Shown here: positions 8,658 to 18,278 of the stretch, in pieces | Position numbering within the stretch: position 1 is the stretch's first letter | Layout: each line of letters opens with the position of its first letter | NCBI GenBank assembly: GCA_015163815.1 | Contig: JAAOIJ010000049.1 | Location: 1 to 24,099 of the forward strand | Origin: Endozoicomonadaceae bacterium | GTDB taxonomy: Bacteria; Pseudomonadota; Gammaproteobacteria; Pseudomonadales; Endozoicomonadaceae | Length of the DNA: 24,099 nucleotides | Reading direction: 5' to 3' | The notes under the pieces: generated by a model | Told to the model about the DNA's origin: nothing | Seen by the model: only the letters and a program-made list of their open reading frames with translations | Database searches by the model: none | Translations under genes and position numbers: made by a program

Positions 8658-8690
8658 ACCACTTGATTCAGCGTATGCGATTCAAGTGGT
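8658..8690. terminator. Hairpin between convergent pepN and acnB
   Basis: ACCACTTGA (8658-8666) and TCAAGTGGT (8682-8690) form a perfect 9-bp stem around a 15-base loop in the 54-base gap between the converging genes. The AT-rich flank has no long U-tract. Its position suggests a shared bidirectional terminator. Confidence 0.6.
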
Positions 8691-8700
8691 TATATTATAT

Positions 8701-11274
8701 TTATGTGCTTCGAATAATCACTTGGCTTGCAGCCTCTTGAAAAGTTTTCATGGTGTCAAAATTAAGATATCGATAAATATCGGCTGACATGGTATTGATT
8801 GTTTGTGCATACTGTTGATATTCTTCAGTCGTTGGAATATAACCGAGAATGGCGCCAACTGCTGCTAATTCTGCAGAGCATAAATAGACATTTGCTTGGT
8901 CTCCGAGTCTATTAGGGAAGTTTCGAGTGGAAGTAGAGAGCACGGTTGCACCGTCATTGACACGTGCTTGATTTCCCATGCATAGTGAGCATCCTGGTAT
9001 TTCTAGGCGTACCCCAGCTTTTTCATAAATAGCATAATATCCTTCGTCAATGAGTTGTTGTTTATCCATTTTGGTGGGGGGGGCAATCCAAAATTTTGTT
9101 TTTAACGGATCGGTAGCCTGTTCTAACAGCTTACCTGCAGCTCTGAAATGACCAATATTCGTCATGCAGGAACCTAAAAAAACTTCATCAATTGTTTGGC
9201 CTGACACTTCACTCAGTTTTTTTGCATTATCTGGATCATTGGGTACACATAAAATCGGCTCTGAAATTTGATTGATGTCAATATCTAAAATAGTATGATA
9301 TTCCGCGTCATCATCAGCTTCTAGTAAAGTCGGTTCTTCAATCCAAGCTTCCATTTTTTGAATGCGACGTTCAATGCTTCTTATTTCTCCATAGCCTTGT
9401 TGAATCATCCATTTGAGCAAGGTAATATTAGAATTCAGATAGGCTTGAATGGATTGTCTTGATAAACGAATGGTGCAACCTGTACAAGATCGTTCAGCCG
9501 AGGCATCAGATAATTCAAAAGCTTGTTCAACCGTTAAATCTTCTAATCCTTGAATCTCTAAAATTCTGCCTGAAAAAACATTTATTTTACCTTTTTTCTC
9601 AAGTGTCAACAGACCTTTTTGCAGAGCAAAATAAGGAATAGCATGCACTAAGTCGCGCAAAGTAATGCCAGGTTTCATTTTCCCTGAAAAGCGAACTAAA
9701 ACGGATTCCGGCATATCTAATGGAATAATACCGGTAGCAGCTGCAAAAGCTACTAATCCTGATCCAGCAGGAAAAGAAATACCAATCGGAAAACGCGTAT
9801 GTGAATCAGCGCCTGTGCCCACCGTATCAGGTAATAGCATTCGATTCAACCAGCTATGAATAATACCATCGTTTGGTTTGAGTGAGATGCCGCCTCGATT
9901 CATGATGAAATCAGGCAGTGTATGTTGCATGTCGATATCAATTGGTTTTGGATAAGCGGCCGTATGACAAAAAGTTTGTAGCACTAAATCAGCTGAAAAA
10001 CCTAAACAGGCTAAATCTTTTAACTCATCTCTTGTCATAGGTCCTGTCGTATCTTGCGAGCCGACAGTGGTCATTTTAGGTTCACAGTATTCGCCAGGCC
10101 TAATGCCAGGTTGATTACAAGCAAGGCCTACGATTTTTTGAGCTAAGGTAAAACCTTTTGAACATTGTTGAATGGGTTCAGGTAATTGAAAAGCTTTCGT
10201 GGCTGGTAAATTGAGTTTTTCTCTTGCTTTTTGTGTTAAACTACGGCCAATAATTAAATTAATCCTGCCGCCAGCTCTCACCTCATCAAGTAACACTTGG
10301 CTTTTTAATTGGAAGGTTGTGATGCATTTTTTTGTATTATGTTCAAAAATTTCACCAGTATAAGGTGAAATATCGATGACTTGTCCTGTTTCTAATGTGC
10401 TAACATCACATTCTATCGGAAGGGCTCCAGAATCTTCTAGAGTATTAAAAAAAATTGGCGCAATTTTCCCAGCAAGACAGATGCCTCCTGTTCGTTTATT
10501 GGGAATACCAGGTTTATCGTGCCCAGTCCACCATAATACAGAATTACTAGCTGATTTTCTAGAAGAGCCGGTGCCTAGCACATCACCTACTAAGGCAACT
10601 GGATGTTTTTTTTCTTTTAATTTTTGAATGCTTGCAATGGGGTCTGTCACACCTTCTCTTGGTTTCTTATACATCGATAAAGCATGTAATGGAATATCAG
10701 GTCGACTCCATGCATCAGGTGCTGGTGACAAATCATCTGTATTCGTTTCACCGGGAACTTTAAAAACCGTGATGGTTAATATTTCAGGTAAAGCGGGTTT
10801 ACTGGAAAACCATTCTGCATCAGCCCAGGATTTTAGTACGCTTTGTGCATAAAGATTACCTGCATCGGCACGTTCTGCAATATCATGAAAAGCTTCATAA
10901 ATTAATAAAGTATGTTTCAATTCTTCAGTGGCTAAAGGTGCTAATGTTGGATGATCTAATAATTGAACTAATATTGAAATATTGTAGCCACCTTGCATCA
11001 TACCCAGAATTTGAATGGCTTTTTCAGGTGTAATTAAAGGCGAATGTGTTTTATTTTTAATTAAATCAGTTAAAAAAGCAGCTTTAATATAGGCAGCTTC
11101 ATCAACGCCGGGTGGAATGCGATTTATGATCAGGTCAATTAATAAGGTGTGCTGATCTTGTGGTGGATTTTTAAGCAGCTCAATCAATTCATTGGTTTGT
11201 TCTGCATTTAAAGGTTGTGGAGCTGCACCTATTTCGCTGCGCTCTAAGACATGACGATGGTAATTCTTTAACAT
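8701..11274 (-). CDS. acnB: Aconitate hydratase B (bifunctional aconitase / 2-methylisocitrate dehydratase type)
   Basis: This 857-residue AcnB (E. coli 865) interconverts citrate and isocitrate in the TCA cycle through a [4Fe-4S] cluster. The start is ATG 11274, with GGAG 7 bases upstream and a MLKNYHRHVLERSEIG opening that matches the family; the frame extends one TTG codon further. Domain order is AcnB-specific: an N-terminal HEAT-like domain (about 1-160), a swivel domain with GDVLGTGSSRKSA (about 230-243), then the catalytic domains. Cluster ligands are C703 in GSCMTNIGHF and C762 and C765 in GCSLCMGNQA. The substrate region includes DSHTRFPIGISF. The gene is intact and isolated. A TATAAT box and a perfect FNR-type palindrome lie upstream. 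Confidence 0.97.
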   Translation of the reverse strand: MLKNYHRHVLERSEIGAAPQPLNAEQTNELIELLKNPPQDQHTLLIDLIINRIPPGVDEAAYIKAAFLTDLIKNKTHSPLITPEKAIQILGMMQGGYNISILVQLLDHPTLAPLATEELKHTLLIYEAFHDIAERADAGNLYAQSVLKSWADAEWFSSKPALPEILTITVFKVPGETNTDDLSPAPDAWSRPDIPLHALSMYKKPREGVTDPIASIQKLKEKKHPVALVGDVLGTGSSRKSASNSVLWWTGHDKPGIPNKRTGGICLAGKIAPIFFNTLEDSGALPIECDVSTLETGQVIDISPYTGEIFEHNTKKCITTFQLKSQVLLDEVRAGGRINLIIGRSLTQKAREKLNLPATKAFQLPEPIQQCSKGFTLAQKIVGLACNQPGIRPGEYCEPKMTTVGSQDTTGPMTRDELKDLACLGFSADLVLQTFCHTAAYPKPIDIDMQHTLPDFIMNRGGISLKPNDGIIHSWLNRMLLPDTVGTGADSHTRFPIGISFPAGSGLVAFAAATGIIPLDMPESVLVRFSGKMKPGITLRDLVHAIPYFALQKGLLTLEKKGKINVFSGRILEIQGLEDLTVEQAFELSDASAERSCTGCTIRLSRQSIQAYLNSNITLLKWMIQQGYGEIRSIERRIQKMEAWIEEPTLLEADDDAEYHTILDIDINQISEPILCVPNDPDNAKKLSEVSGQTIDEVFLGSCMTNIGHFRAAGKLLEQATDPLKTKFWIAPPTKMDKQQLIDEGYYAIYEKAGVRLEIPGCSLCMGNQARVNDGATVLSTSTRNFPNRLGDQANVYLCSAELAAVGAILGYIPTTEEYQQYAQTINTMSADIYRYLNFDTMKTFQEAASQVIIRST

Positions 11275-11372
11275 CAATCAACTCCCATGGAATAAGGTAA
11301 AAGGTGTATTTTTTTTTCAATTTAAAAAATACTGGCTGGTAATTTATTGATTATGATGATTAACTGTTGTTC

Positions 11373-11401
11373 ATTATATACTAGAAACGTATTGGAATGA
11401 A
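11373..11401 (-). promoter_or_regulatory. Candidate acnB promoter
   Basis: On the minus strand, a consensus TATAAT (11378-11373) is preceded by 17 bases and a weak -35 (TTCATT, 11401-11396). It lies about 100 bases upstream of the acnB start, so the leader would be about 90 bases. The weak -35 would fit a promoter that depends on an activator. Confidence 0.5.
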
Positions 11402-11405
11402 GATA

Positions 11406-11419
11406 TTGATCAAGATCAA
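11406..11419. promoter_or_regulatory. FNR/ANR-type palindrome upstream of acnB
   Basis: TTGATCAAGATCAA matches the FNR consensus TTGAT-N4-ATCAA at all ten defined bases. Its centre lies about 46-47 bases upstream of the transcription start predicted from the TATAAT box. That is slightly further than the classical -41.5 activator position. Confidence 0.5.
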
Positions 11420-11538
11420 TGAGTCGATACTTTATAAAGCAACAGTCAGTCATGCAGCTCAGGTTCATGATGCTTTTGAGGGATGCTGGATTCGATTAGA
11501 CTGAACAGAATGATGTGCAAGTGAAAGCCAGTGCTTGT

Positions 11539-11580
11539 TGCATGATGACGATGTCATCTGCATTCTATTTCTTTTTTTTC
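11539..11580. terminator. Hairpin with T-tract between the corB-like gene and acnB
   Basis: GATGAC-GAT-GTCATC, flanked by TGCA on both sides (11539-11562), forms a compact hairpin. A T-rich tract with eight consecutive T (11572-11579) follows on the plus strand. For the minus-strand transcript from the corB-like gene, the A-tract precedes the hairpin, as in some bidirectional terminators. It may insulate acnB from upstream transcription. Confidence 0.45.
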
Positions 11581-11769
11581 GCAGAGTGATACCGTGTATA
11601 CCCTTTCAATGATCCGAGACTGAACTTTGATTTTAGGTCGTTTTGTAAACCAGTTAATACAATATTTCCAGTATTGTTTTATCATATAGGGATCACATAA
11701 TGTATGATTGAGTAGAATACTGCTATTCGTTTGATGAGATTGACTATGCTGTAGCATCATGATCATCAA
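11554..11769 (-). CDS. Doubtful small ORF (71 aa)
   Basis: This open frame of 71 codons lies just downstream of the corB-like gene on the same strand. It starts MMIMMLQHSQ from a TTG, with ATGs 1, 3 and 4 codons later. There is no recognisable ribosome binding site and no similarity I recognise. Its stop lies within the hairpin at 11539-11562. The product would be basic towards its C-terminus (TKRPKIKVQSRIIERVY). It may be chance open frame in an AT-rich spacer. Confidence 0.2.
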   Translation of the reverse strand: MMIMMLQHSQSHQTNSSILLNHTLCDPYMIKQYWKYCINWFTKRPKIKVQSRIIERVYTVSLCEKKEIECR

Positions 11770-11793
11770 GAGGTATGCAAAAATAATTCAATT

Positions 11794-13074
11794 TCATTGT
11801 ATTCCAGGTGTTGATTTAGGCGTATGAATGGTGATTTTGACGGAATTGACTGTATTGCCAGATAACGTTAAAATTTCTAAACAATATTGATTGATCAATA
11901 AGCATAAACGGCCATCTGGAATAGATTCTAAACGTTCAATGATTAATCCGTTTAATGTATTAGGCCCATCTAAAGGTAATGTCCAGCCTAATTTTTTATT
12001 AATGTCTCGAATATTCGTATTACCAGGAACAATAAAGCTACCATCTTTTTTAGCAATGATTTCTTTTCTAAAATCTTCGGCATCGGTTGTAAATTTACCT
12101 ACAATTTCTTCTAAAATATCTTCTAATGTAATTAAACCTTGAATATCGCCATATTCATCAACGATAAAAGCAATGCGGCATTTTTCATGTTGAAAGTTAT
12201 ATAGTTGGGTATGTAAAGGCGTTCCTTCAGGAATATAATAGGCTGGATTCATGATTTTTATCAAGTTTTCTTTAGTTAATGTATCTTTTACTAAAAATTG
12301 GCTGATATCTCTCATATGAATAAAACCTAAGATATTATTCGTATCTTCAGAATAAATAGGCAATCGTGTATATTGAATGTTTTGAAATTGCGTTTTAATG
12401 AGTGCTATTGGATCATTTAAATTGATAGCAATGATATCTGTTCTGGGTATCATGATATCTTCAACATCGACAAATTCTAAATCTAGAACGCCTAATAGCA
12501 TGCCTTGTCTTTTTTTAGGTAATAAATTACCAGATTCACTGACTAATGTTTTTAATTCTTGTGCGTTGAGATGGTCATGGCTTTGCGTATAATGTTTTAT
12601 TTTGAATAATCTCAGTAAACAAATCGATACTTTATTAATGCTGGCCGTGAAAGGTGTGAGTAAAATAATCAGTTTTTGTAAAATCCAAGCCGTGTTTAAT
12701 GCAATTTTTTCAGAATGTATGGTCGCAATCATTTTAGGCGTAATTTCCCCAAAAATCAGAATAATGACCGTTAATATAAAAATAGCAATGATTAAACCGG
12801 ACTCTCCAAAAGCTTGTAAGGCTAAAGTGGTAGCTAAGGAAGAAGCTAATAGATTGACAAAATTATTGCCTAATAAAATAGTACTTAAAAGGCTGTCCAT
12901 TTGATTTAAAAGCGTTAAAACAAGATTTGCTTTTTTATCTCCTGCCAGTGCTTTATGTTTTAATCGATATCGATTTATAGACATAAAACTAGTTTCAGCG
13001 CTTGAAAAAAAAGCTGACAGTAAAATGAGTAAGATCAAAATGCCAATTAGTGATCCAATGAAGTAACTCTGCAA
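11794..13074 (-). CDS. CorB/YfjD-type membrane protein (DUF21 + CBS pair + CorC/HlyC domain)
   Basis: This 426-residue CNNM/CorB-family protein matches E. coli YfjD in length and order. A DUF21 transmembrane domain covers about 1-160 (hydrophobic segments near 5-25, 60-85, 92-110 and 130-155, with SAETSFMSINRYRLKHKA and FGEITPKMIA). A CBS pair covers about 205-330 (DIMIPRTDI; DEYGDIQGLITLEDILEEIVG at about 306-326). A CorC_HlyC domain covers about 340-420. The family is linked to Mg2+/Co2+ efflux or homeostasis at the inner membrane; the haemolysin annotation often attached to it is historical. The start is TTG 13074 with AGGA 7 bases upstream; no ATG fits. Older annotations may call it HlyC/CorC transporter. 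Confidence 0.9.
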   Translation of the reverse strand: MQSYFIGSLIGILILLILLSAFFSSAETSFMSINRYRLKHKALAGDKKANLVLTLLNQMDSLLSTILLGNNFVNLLASSLATTLALQAFGESGLIIAIFILTVIILIFGEITPKMIATIHSEKIALNTAWILQKLIILLTPFTASINKVSICLLRLFKIKHYTQSHDHLNAQELKTLVSESGNLLPKKRQGMLLGVLDLEFVDVEDIMIPRTDIIAINLNDPIALIKTQFQNIQYTRLPIYSEDTNNILGFIHMRDISQFLVKDTLTKENLIKIMNPAYYIPEGTPLHTQLYNFQHEKCRIAFIVDEYGDIQGLITLEDILEEIVGKFTTDAEDFRKEIIAKKDGSFIVPGNTNIRDINKKLGWTLPLDGPNTLNGLIIERLESIPDGRLCLLINQYCLEILTLSGNTVNSVKITIHTPKSTPGIQ

Positions 13075-13412
13075 AAGATTATCCTATATTGTGTTAGGTT
13101 AAAGTTACATTAACGAGTGTTTTCAAGTCTTGCAATGTTTTTTTAAAAAAATATTGTTTTAAATAGGCAGTGGCGCATATAGCACGGAAATCATGGGATA
13201 ATTAGCGACAATCTGTACAGGTGTTTAGTGATGGCGTGTATTGAGCATGGCATGTGAATAACAGTCTCCTTTCTATTTAAAAAGTATAGTATGAAAATAT
13301 AAGTAATATACAGTTTATTTTTTAATTTTGTCTTTTTTAAGGGTCATACTTTCCGTCTATGCTGTAAAAAATAAGATGAAACAAAGATAGGGCTGATCTT
13401 GTCTAGCCGTTG
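13075..13412. other. Intergenic region upstream of the corB-like gene
   Basis: This 338-base spacer holds no supported gene. On the minus strand a TATACT box (about 13292-13287) is followed by AAGGAGA (about 13275-13269) and very short frames starting at about 13252 and 13247. A short leader peptide or an upstream transcription start for the corB-like gene is possible but unproven. Confidence 0.3.
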
Positions 13413-13760
13413 TTATGATTCAGATAGGACATGTTGCTCTGCAATCTCACGTTGTAATAAGATAATATCACTCATCATCTCTAGCATGATTTTACGGATC
13501 TTTTGAATATAATTTTCAATATAATCAGAAATATTTTGAGATAAAATGTCTTGATCTTGAATGGATAATTTATTTTTTAGCTGTAGTTCTAATGGGCCAG
13601 GTTGTGGAATGCCTGGATATTTTTTCATCGTTTCTCGTGATAAATTTTTCCAAATTGCTTCAATGAGTGGGTTTGGATGATATAAATTTTCTTCAATAAA
13701 ATGATCAAATTGCCTGATTTTAAATTGCCGTGTTGCTTGCAAATCAATAATATTGGACAT
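13413..13760 (-). CDS. Hypothetical protein (115 aa)
   Basis: A 115-codon gene begins MSNIIDLQATRQFKIRQFDH. GAGG lies 10 bases before the ATG, and the sequence between contains a two-codon ATG-GTA-TAA overlapping the start, which might affect initiation. The product has no signal peptide or membrane span. A middle segment KKYPGIPQPGPLELQLKNKL is followed by a long helix (about 70-110) with heptad-like hydrophobics (IENYIQKIRKIMLEMMSDII). I do not recognise the family. It lies about 100 bases downstream of rpe on the same strand and could be co-transcribed with it. The codon usage and helical, soluble character are consistent with a real gene. Confidence 0.65.
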   Translation of the reverse strand: MSNIIDLQATRQFKIRQFDHFIEENLYHPNPLIEAIWKNLSRETMKKYPGIPQPGPLELQLKNKLSIQDQDILSQNISDYIENYIQKIRKIMLEMMSDIILLQREIAEQHVLSES

Positions 13761-13860
13761 TATACCATGACCTCGTCAGTTCTTTTTAATATCATGCCAT
13801 AAATCATAATGCCTTGTATATAAATTTATAATCCGTTTAGAAAACATTATTTTATAAAAG

Positions 13861-14526
13861 CTATTGATTTATTTTTTTTCGCATGTTTGAAATAACGTCT
13901 TGATAGGAGGTTGTATTAAAAATAGCGGATCCTGCTACAAAAACATTCGCTCCAGCTTGAGCGATATCTGAGATATTATCTAAGCAGACTCCTCCATCTA
14001 TTTCTAATAAAATAGGGCGTCCACTGGCATTTATTCTTTGTTTTGCTTGTGCTAATTTATCCAAGGCTGTGGGAATAAATTGCTGACCGCCAAAGCCAGG
14101 ATTGACTGACATAATCAAAATTAAGTCAATCTGATCGATCAAGTAATCTAAATAATGCAGAGGAGTCGCTGGATTAAAAGCTAATCCAGCACGACAGCCT
14201 GCTTTTTTTATCATTTGCAAATCTCGATCGATATGTTCGCTTGCTTCAGGATGAAAGGTGATGTAATCAGCGCCTGATAAAATAAATTGTTCGATGAGTT
14301 GACTGACAGGTTTTACCATTAAATGAACATCAAATGGCGCTTTAATGCCTTCTTTTTTGAGTGATTTGAGAACCATCGGTCCAAATGATAAATTAGGGAC
14401 ATAATGATTATCCATTACATCAAAATGAATTAAATCAGCCCCTGCTTCTAAAACAGTTTTGATGTCGTTGCCCAGATGAGCAAAATTTGCAGATAGAATG
14501 CTGGCTGCAATGAGTTTAGGTGTCAT
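13861..14526 (-). CDS. rpe: Ribulose-phosphate 3-epimerase
   Basis: This 221-residue TIM-barrel enzyme (E. coli 225) interconverts ribulose 5-phosphate and xylulose 5-phosphate in the pentose phosphate pathway. The start is ATG 14526, because AGGA lies 5 bases upstream and MTPKLIAASILSANFAHLG aligns with the family start; the open frame continues 16 codons further without support. Metal and catalytic residues are visible: H34 and D36 (HFDVMDNHYVPN), H68 (FDVHLMV), D177 (LEIDGGV), and the phosphate loop VNPGFGGQQF at 141-150. The usual APSILSADF reads AASILSANF, i.e. Pro to Ala and the near-invariant Asp to Asn; otherwise the enzyme looks functional. It is divergent from recC. Confidence 0.94.
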   Translation of the reverse strand: MTPKLIAASILSANFAHLGNDIKTVLEAGADLIHFDVMDNHYVPNLSFGPMVLKSLKKEGIKAPFDVHLMVKPVSQLIEQFILSGADYITFHPEASEHIDRDLQMIKKAGCRAGLAFNPATPLHYLDYLIDQIDLILIMSVNPGFGGQQFIPTALDKLAQAKQRINASGRPILLEIDGGVCLDNISDIAQAGANVFVAGSAIFNTTSYQDVISNMRKKINQ

Positions 14527-14760
14527 AATTTTCCTAGTGATATTGATAGTCGCAGTATTGAAAATAAAACACACATGAATGAGTATCTTTTGCGTGCTTG
14601 AGTGGAGAATAACCTTTGAAATATGTTAATATAAGAGCTCATGGTTGATATTTCAGCCTATTATAAATGTTTATCATCATTTTGAAAAGATTTGCTTTGA
14701 TCTATTACAGGAGATCATAAGCTATACCTTGCCTTTCATCGTCCATTGAGCGTGATGTTC

Positions 14761-17700
14761 ATGTTAATACGATATCAATCGAATGCTTTAACTGAACTAA
14801 AAAATCAATTGTTATTGGCTATGTCTTGTAGAAAACCAAGCCATCCTTTTCAAAAAGAAACTATTTTAGTGCAAAATCCAGGCATGGCGCATTGGTTAAA
14901 ACAGCATATCGCTTTGGATCAAGGGATTGCTTCTGGGCTTCATTTTCCAATGCCCTCATCATTTGCTTGGACTTTATACCAAACTTTTTTATCCAATGTG
15001 CCTGATCAATCTGTCTTTAGTAAAGACAATATGACCTGGTTAATTATGCAGATCTTATCTGAATTATTACTTGATCCTCATCTTGATCCTGATTATGAGG
15101 TCTTAAAGCATTATTTAGATCACTTAGCTGTTGATGAACTATATTCTGATCTGCATTTATTTCAATTAGCAGAAAAAATTGCTGATGTTTTTGATCAATA
15201 TTTAGTGTATAGACCTGATTGGATCTTAGATTGGGAGAAAGGTCGATCACCTAAGGACAGAATAGAGATACATCCATGGCAATCTAAATTGTGGAAAAAA
15301 TTAGTAGAAAAAGTCCAATCTAGAGAGCAATCTGTATGGCATCGTAGTAATTTAACCTACTCTTTATGCAATACTTTCAATCAATGGGCGGTAAAAAATA
15401 AAGCAATTCACAGTCAACTGCCACCCGTTTTATATGTTTTTGGAATATCTACTTTGCCTCCCATTTTGCTTTCCTTATTTCATGCTTTAAGTCAACATAT
15501 TGATGTGATTTTTTTTACTTATAATCCTTGCCAAGCGTATTGGTTTGATTTGAAAAATGAAAAAATAAAGCCTGATAAAACTGAATCTATATTGCATTTT
15601 TCTGAAGCATTTGATGTGTCAGAAGGCAATGCGTTATTGGCTTCTATGGGACGATCTGGTCGAGATTTTTTTTCACAATTTAATCAATTGAATCCGATTG
15701 ATTATGATTGTTTTATTGACTCACCCATGGAGCATGACAATCCAAGCACGCTATTATCTTCAGTACAATCACATATTCTGCATTTAACAGAAAATGTGAT
15801 GCATGATGACGCCTCATTTGAAATAGATGAGCGTGCTGATTGTGACCCAATGGATGAATCAATACAAATCATGAGTTGTCATAATGCTTTACGTGAGGTG
15901 GAAATATTGCATGATTATTTATTAAAATTATTTGATCAGCATGCACATTTAACACCAAAAGATATCATTGTTATGACGCCTAATGTGCAAGAATATCGCG
16001 CTTTAATTGAAGGGGTTTTTTCTAGTTGCTCAAAAGAACATAGGATTCCTTTTTCAATTTCAGATTGTAATATCCGTCAAGAAAATCCTTTACTTGAAGT
16101 ATGTATGCAATTATTGACGTGTAATAATAAACGTTGCACTGTTCAAGAAATCATGAATTGGTTGAGCATCCCTGCCATTTCAAGACGTTATCAATTAACC
16201 TTATCTCAAATTGACATTTTAAAAACATGGGTTGTCGATTCAGGTATTCGTTGGGGTTTAAATACTGCGCATCAAAAGCGTCTTGCTTTTCCTGATTCTG
16301 AAAATAATACTTGGTTATTTGGATTGGAACGCATGTTATTAGGCTATGCGATTGATCAATCAGATGAACTATATCAAAATACACTGCCTTTTACTGCTGT
16401 TTCTGGTTTAAATGCTGATGCTTTTGGTCTATTAATAGAATTTGTTGAGGCGATTAATCAATTCAGTCTGGCATTAGAGAAAAGTAAAACAATTGAAGAT
16501 TGGATTGCCTTAATTCATCAAATGCTAGCCGATTTTTTTATGCCAGATTCAAAAGAAGAGACAACACTGGATTGTATTAGAGACGCTTTAAATCAGTTAT
16601 TACTACAAACACAGTGTGCTGCATTGAAGACTCCTTTTTCACAGGCCATATTAATTGAATGGCTCAATCATTATTTAGATCAAAATATCAGTCATCAGTA
16701 TTTTTTAAATGGTAAATTAACGATCTCTACTTTTATGCCGATGCGATCCATTCCTTTTAAAGTGATTTGTTTGTTAGGTATGAATGATTCAGCTTATCCA
16801 CGCATTTCACTTCAAAGTAGTTTTGATATGATGGCTTTACACCCAAGAGCAGGTGATCGTTCTCGACGCGAAGAAGATCGTTATTTATTTTTAGAAGCTT
16901 TACTAGCTGCGAAAGATTATTTTTATATTAGTTATCAAGGTAGGAGTCGTCGTGATAATTCTATCAGAGAACCTTCTATCTTAGTCTCTGAATTAATCGC
17001 TTACTGCCATCGTAATTTTAAAAATAAAACAACCAATCAAGCTGCATTATTAGTCAAAGAGCATCCCTTGCAACCTTTTGATCCGCGGTATTTTGAATTG
17101 AATTCAGCTTATTTTAGTTATGAAAAATATTGGAATAGACATGAAATAAACGCAACACAAATCGTTTCTTCAGACAGCTTTCAGGAAAAAACAGCTCCAC
17201 TTGTTTCAGGTTCGGTGATTATGCTGGAAGATTTCATTCGATTTTATAAAAATCCAGCGCAATATTTTTTTCAAATGCGATTAGGGTTTTCTTTTTCTTC
17301 TTTTCAGAAAACACTAGATTATAATGAGCCGTTTATGCTAGATTTTTTATGGCAATATCTATGCCAACAAAAAATATTAGACGAATGGTTAATTCAAACA
17401 GATTTAATGAGTTTTAAGAAAAAAGTCATTCGTCGCATTAAAGCGATGGGTATTTTACCGCATCAGCATTTTGGTCGATTTGATTTAGTCAAATTATGGG
17501 AAACCATCACGCCTTTGTTAGAGGCTTTATTACCCTATCAAGCCATGCAATCTCGTACAAGTAAAATTCAACTTTCATTTTCAGGATATGCGTTAAAAGG
17601 ATCTATTGCTGGTTGTTATCATCATAGATTATTACGATATCGTCCGACAAAAAATAAATCTAAATTGATATTAGAAGGTATTTTAGAGCATTTAATATTA

Positions 17701-18087
17701 TGCGCTGAAAAACAACTTAAACAGAGTACACATCTTTATTATTTAAAAAGTACGACGGGTATTGAAAAATATACCATTCCTGTGTTATCTGCGGAGACAA
17801 GTTATCAATTATTAGAGACTCTGATTCATTTTTATGTGAAAGGTTTAACACAACCTTTACCTTTTTTGCCGAATACAGCTTTTGCTTGCGTACAAGAAGC
17901 AGTGCAGACTGCGCATTGTTCTAGTCACTTGCAGCAGATATTTCAAAAAGAAACACAGTATGATGCGTATGCTGCTTTATTGTGGCCTCATTTTAATTCA
18001 GTAGACTGGAAATTATTTCAGCAATGTTCACATGATATTTTATCCCCCATTTTAGAACATATTGATTCATTCATTCAAACAGATTGA
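14761..18087 (+). CDS. recC: Exodeoxyribonuclease V subunit gamma (RecC)
   Basis: This protein of about 1108 residues (E. coli RecC 1122) is the Chi-recognising subunit of RecBCD, which processes double-strand ends for RecA. The opening MLIRYQSNALTELK aligns with E. coli MLRVYHSNRLD, so ATG 14761 is preferred over the upstream ATG (14755) and TTG (14746). No strong ribosome binding site separates them. The early ILVQNPGMAHWLK and FPMPSSFAW segments are typical of the inactivated helicase domain. GMNDSAYPR (about 673-681) followed by GDRSRREEDRYLFLEALLAAKD and YISYQGRS is the RecC signature region. The C-terminal domain corresponds to the nuclease-like part. No recB or recD follows; a small IS-like element and kinase genes lie downstream. 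Confidence 0.93.
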   Translation: MLIRYQSNALTELKNQLLLAMSCRKPSHPFQKETILVQNPGMAHWLKQHIALDQGIASGLHFPMPSSFAWTLYQTFLSNVPDQSVFSKDNMTWLIMQILSELLLDPHLDPDYEVLKHYLDHLAVDELYSDLHLFQLAEKIADVFDQYLVYRPDWILDWEKGRSPKDRIEIHPWQSKLWKKLVEKVQSREQSVWHRSNLTYSLCNTFNQWAVKNKAIHSQLPPVLYVFGISTLPPILLSLFHALSQHIDVIFFTYNPCQAYWFDLKNEKIKPDKTESILHFSEAFDVSEGNALLASMGRSGRDFFSQFNQLNPIDYDCFIDSPMEHDNPSTLLSSVQSHILHLTENVMHDDASFEIDERADCDPMDESIQIMSCHNALREVEILHDYLLKLFDQHAHLTPKDIIVMTPNVQEYRALIEGVFSSCSKEHRIPFSISDCNIRQENPLLEVCMQLLTCNNKRCTVQEIMNWLSIPAISRRYQLTLSQIDILKTWVVDSGIRWGLNTAHQKRLAFPDSENNTWLFGLERMLLGYAIDQSDELYQNTLPFTAVSGLNADAFGLLIEFVEAINQFSLALEKSKTIEDWIALIHQMLADFFMPDSKEETTLDCIRDALNQLLLQTQCAALKTPFSQAILIEWLNHYLDQNISHQYFLNGKLTISTFMPMRSIPFKVICLLGMNDSAYPRISLQSSFDMMALHPRAGDRSRREEDRYLFLEALLAAKDYFYISYQGRSRRDNSIREPSILVSELIAYCHRNFKNKTTNQAALLVKEHPLQPFDPRYFELNSAYFSYEKYWNRHEINATQIVSSDSFQEKTAPLVSGSVIMLEDFIRFYKNPAQYFFQMRLGFSFSSFQKTLDYNEPFMLDFLWQYLCQQKILDEWLIQTDLMSFKKKVIRRIKAMGILPHQHFGRFDLVKLWETITPLLEALLPYQAMQSRTSKIQLSFSGYALKGSIAGCYHHRLLRYRPTKNKSKLILEGILEHLILCAEKQLKQSTHLYYLKSTTGIEKYTIPVLSAETSYQLLETLIHFYVKGLTQPLPFLPNTAFACVQEAVQTAHCSSHLQQIFQKETQYDAYAALLWPHFNSVDWKLFQQCSHDILSPILEHIDSFIQTD

Positions 18088-18278
18088 CGTGTTAAATCAA
18101 TATCAGTGAAGGTGTCTTCATTTGAAAAGTAAGCGATGATGTATCTCTAAAAGATAGATGAGTATGCAGCCAATCAAACCGTATAGGATATCTGATATGA
18201 TAAGATTTAATCAGTTATAAAGTAGCTTTCTAGCAAGTTAAAATGAATGTCTTTATTGTTTAACAGGTCATATAATAC

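Noticed and set aside
9459..11033. Several plus-strand ORFs of 60-83 codons inside acnB
   Set aside because: They are shadows of the intact acnB frame, with no independent start signals.
11891..12904. Plus-strand ORFs inside the corB-like gene
   Set aside because: They are antisense shadows of a clearly conserved protein.
15044..16384. Minus-strand ORFs inside recC
   Set aside because: They are shadows of the recC frame.
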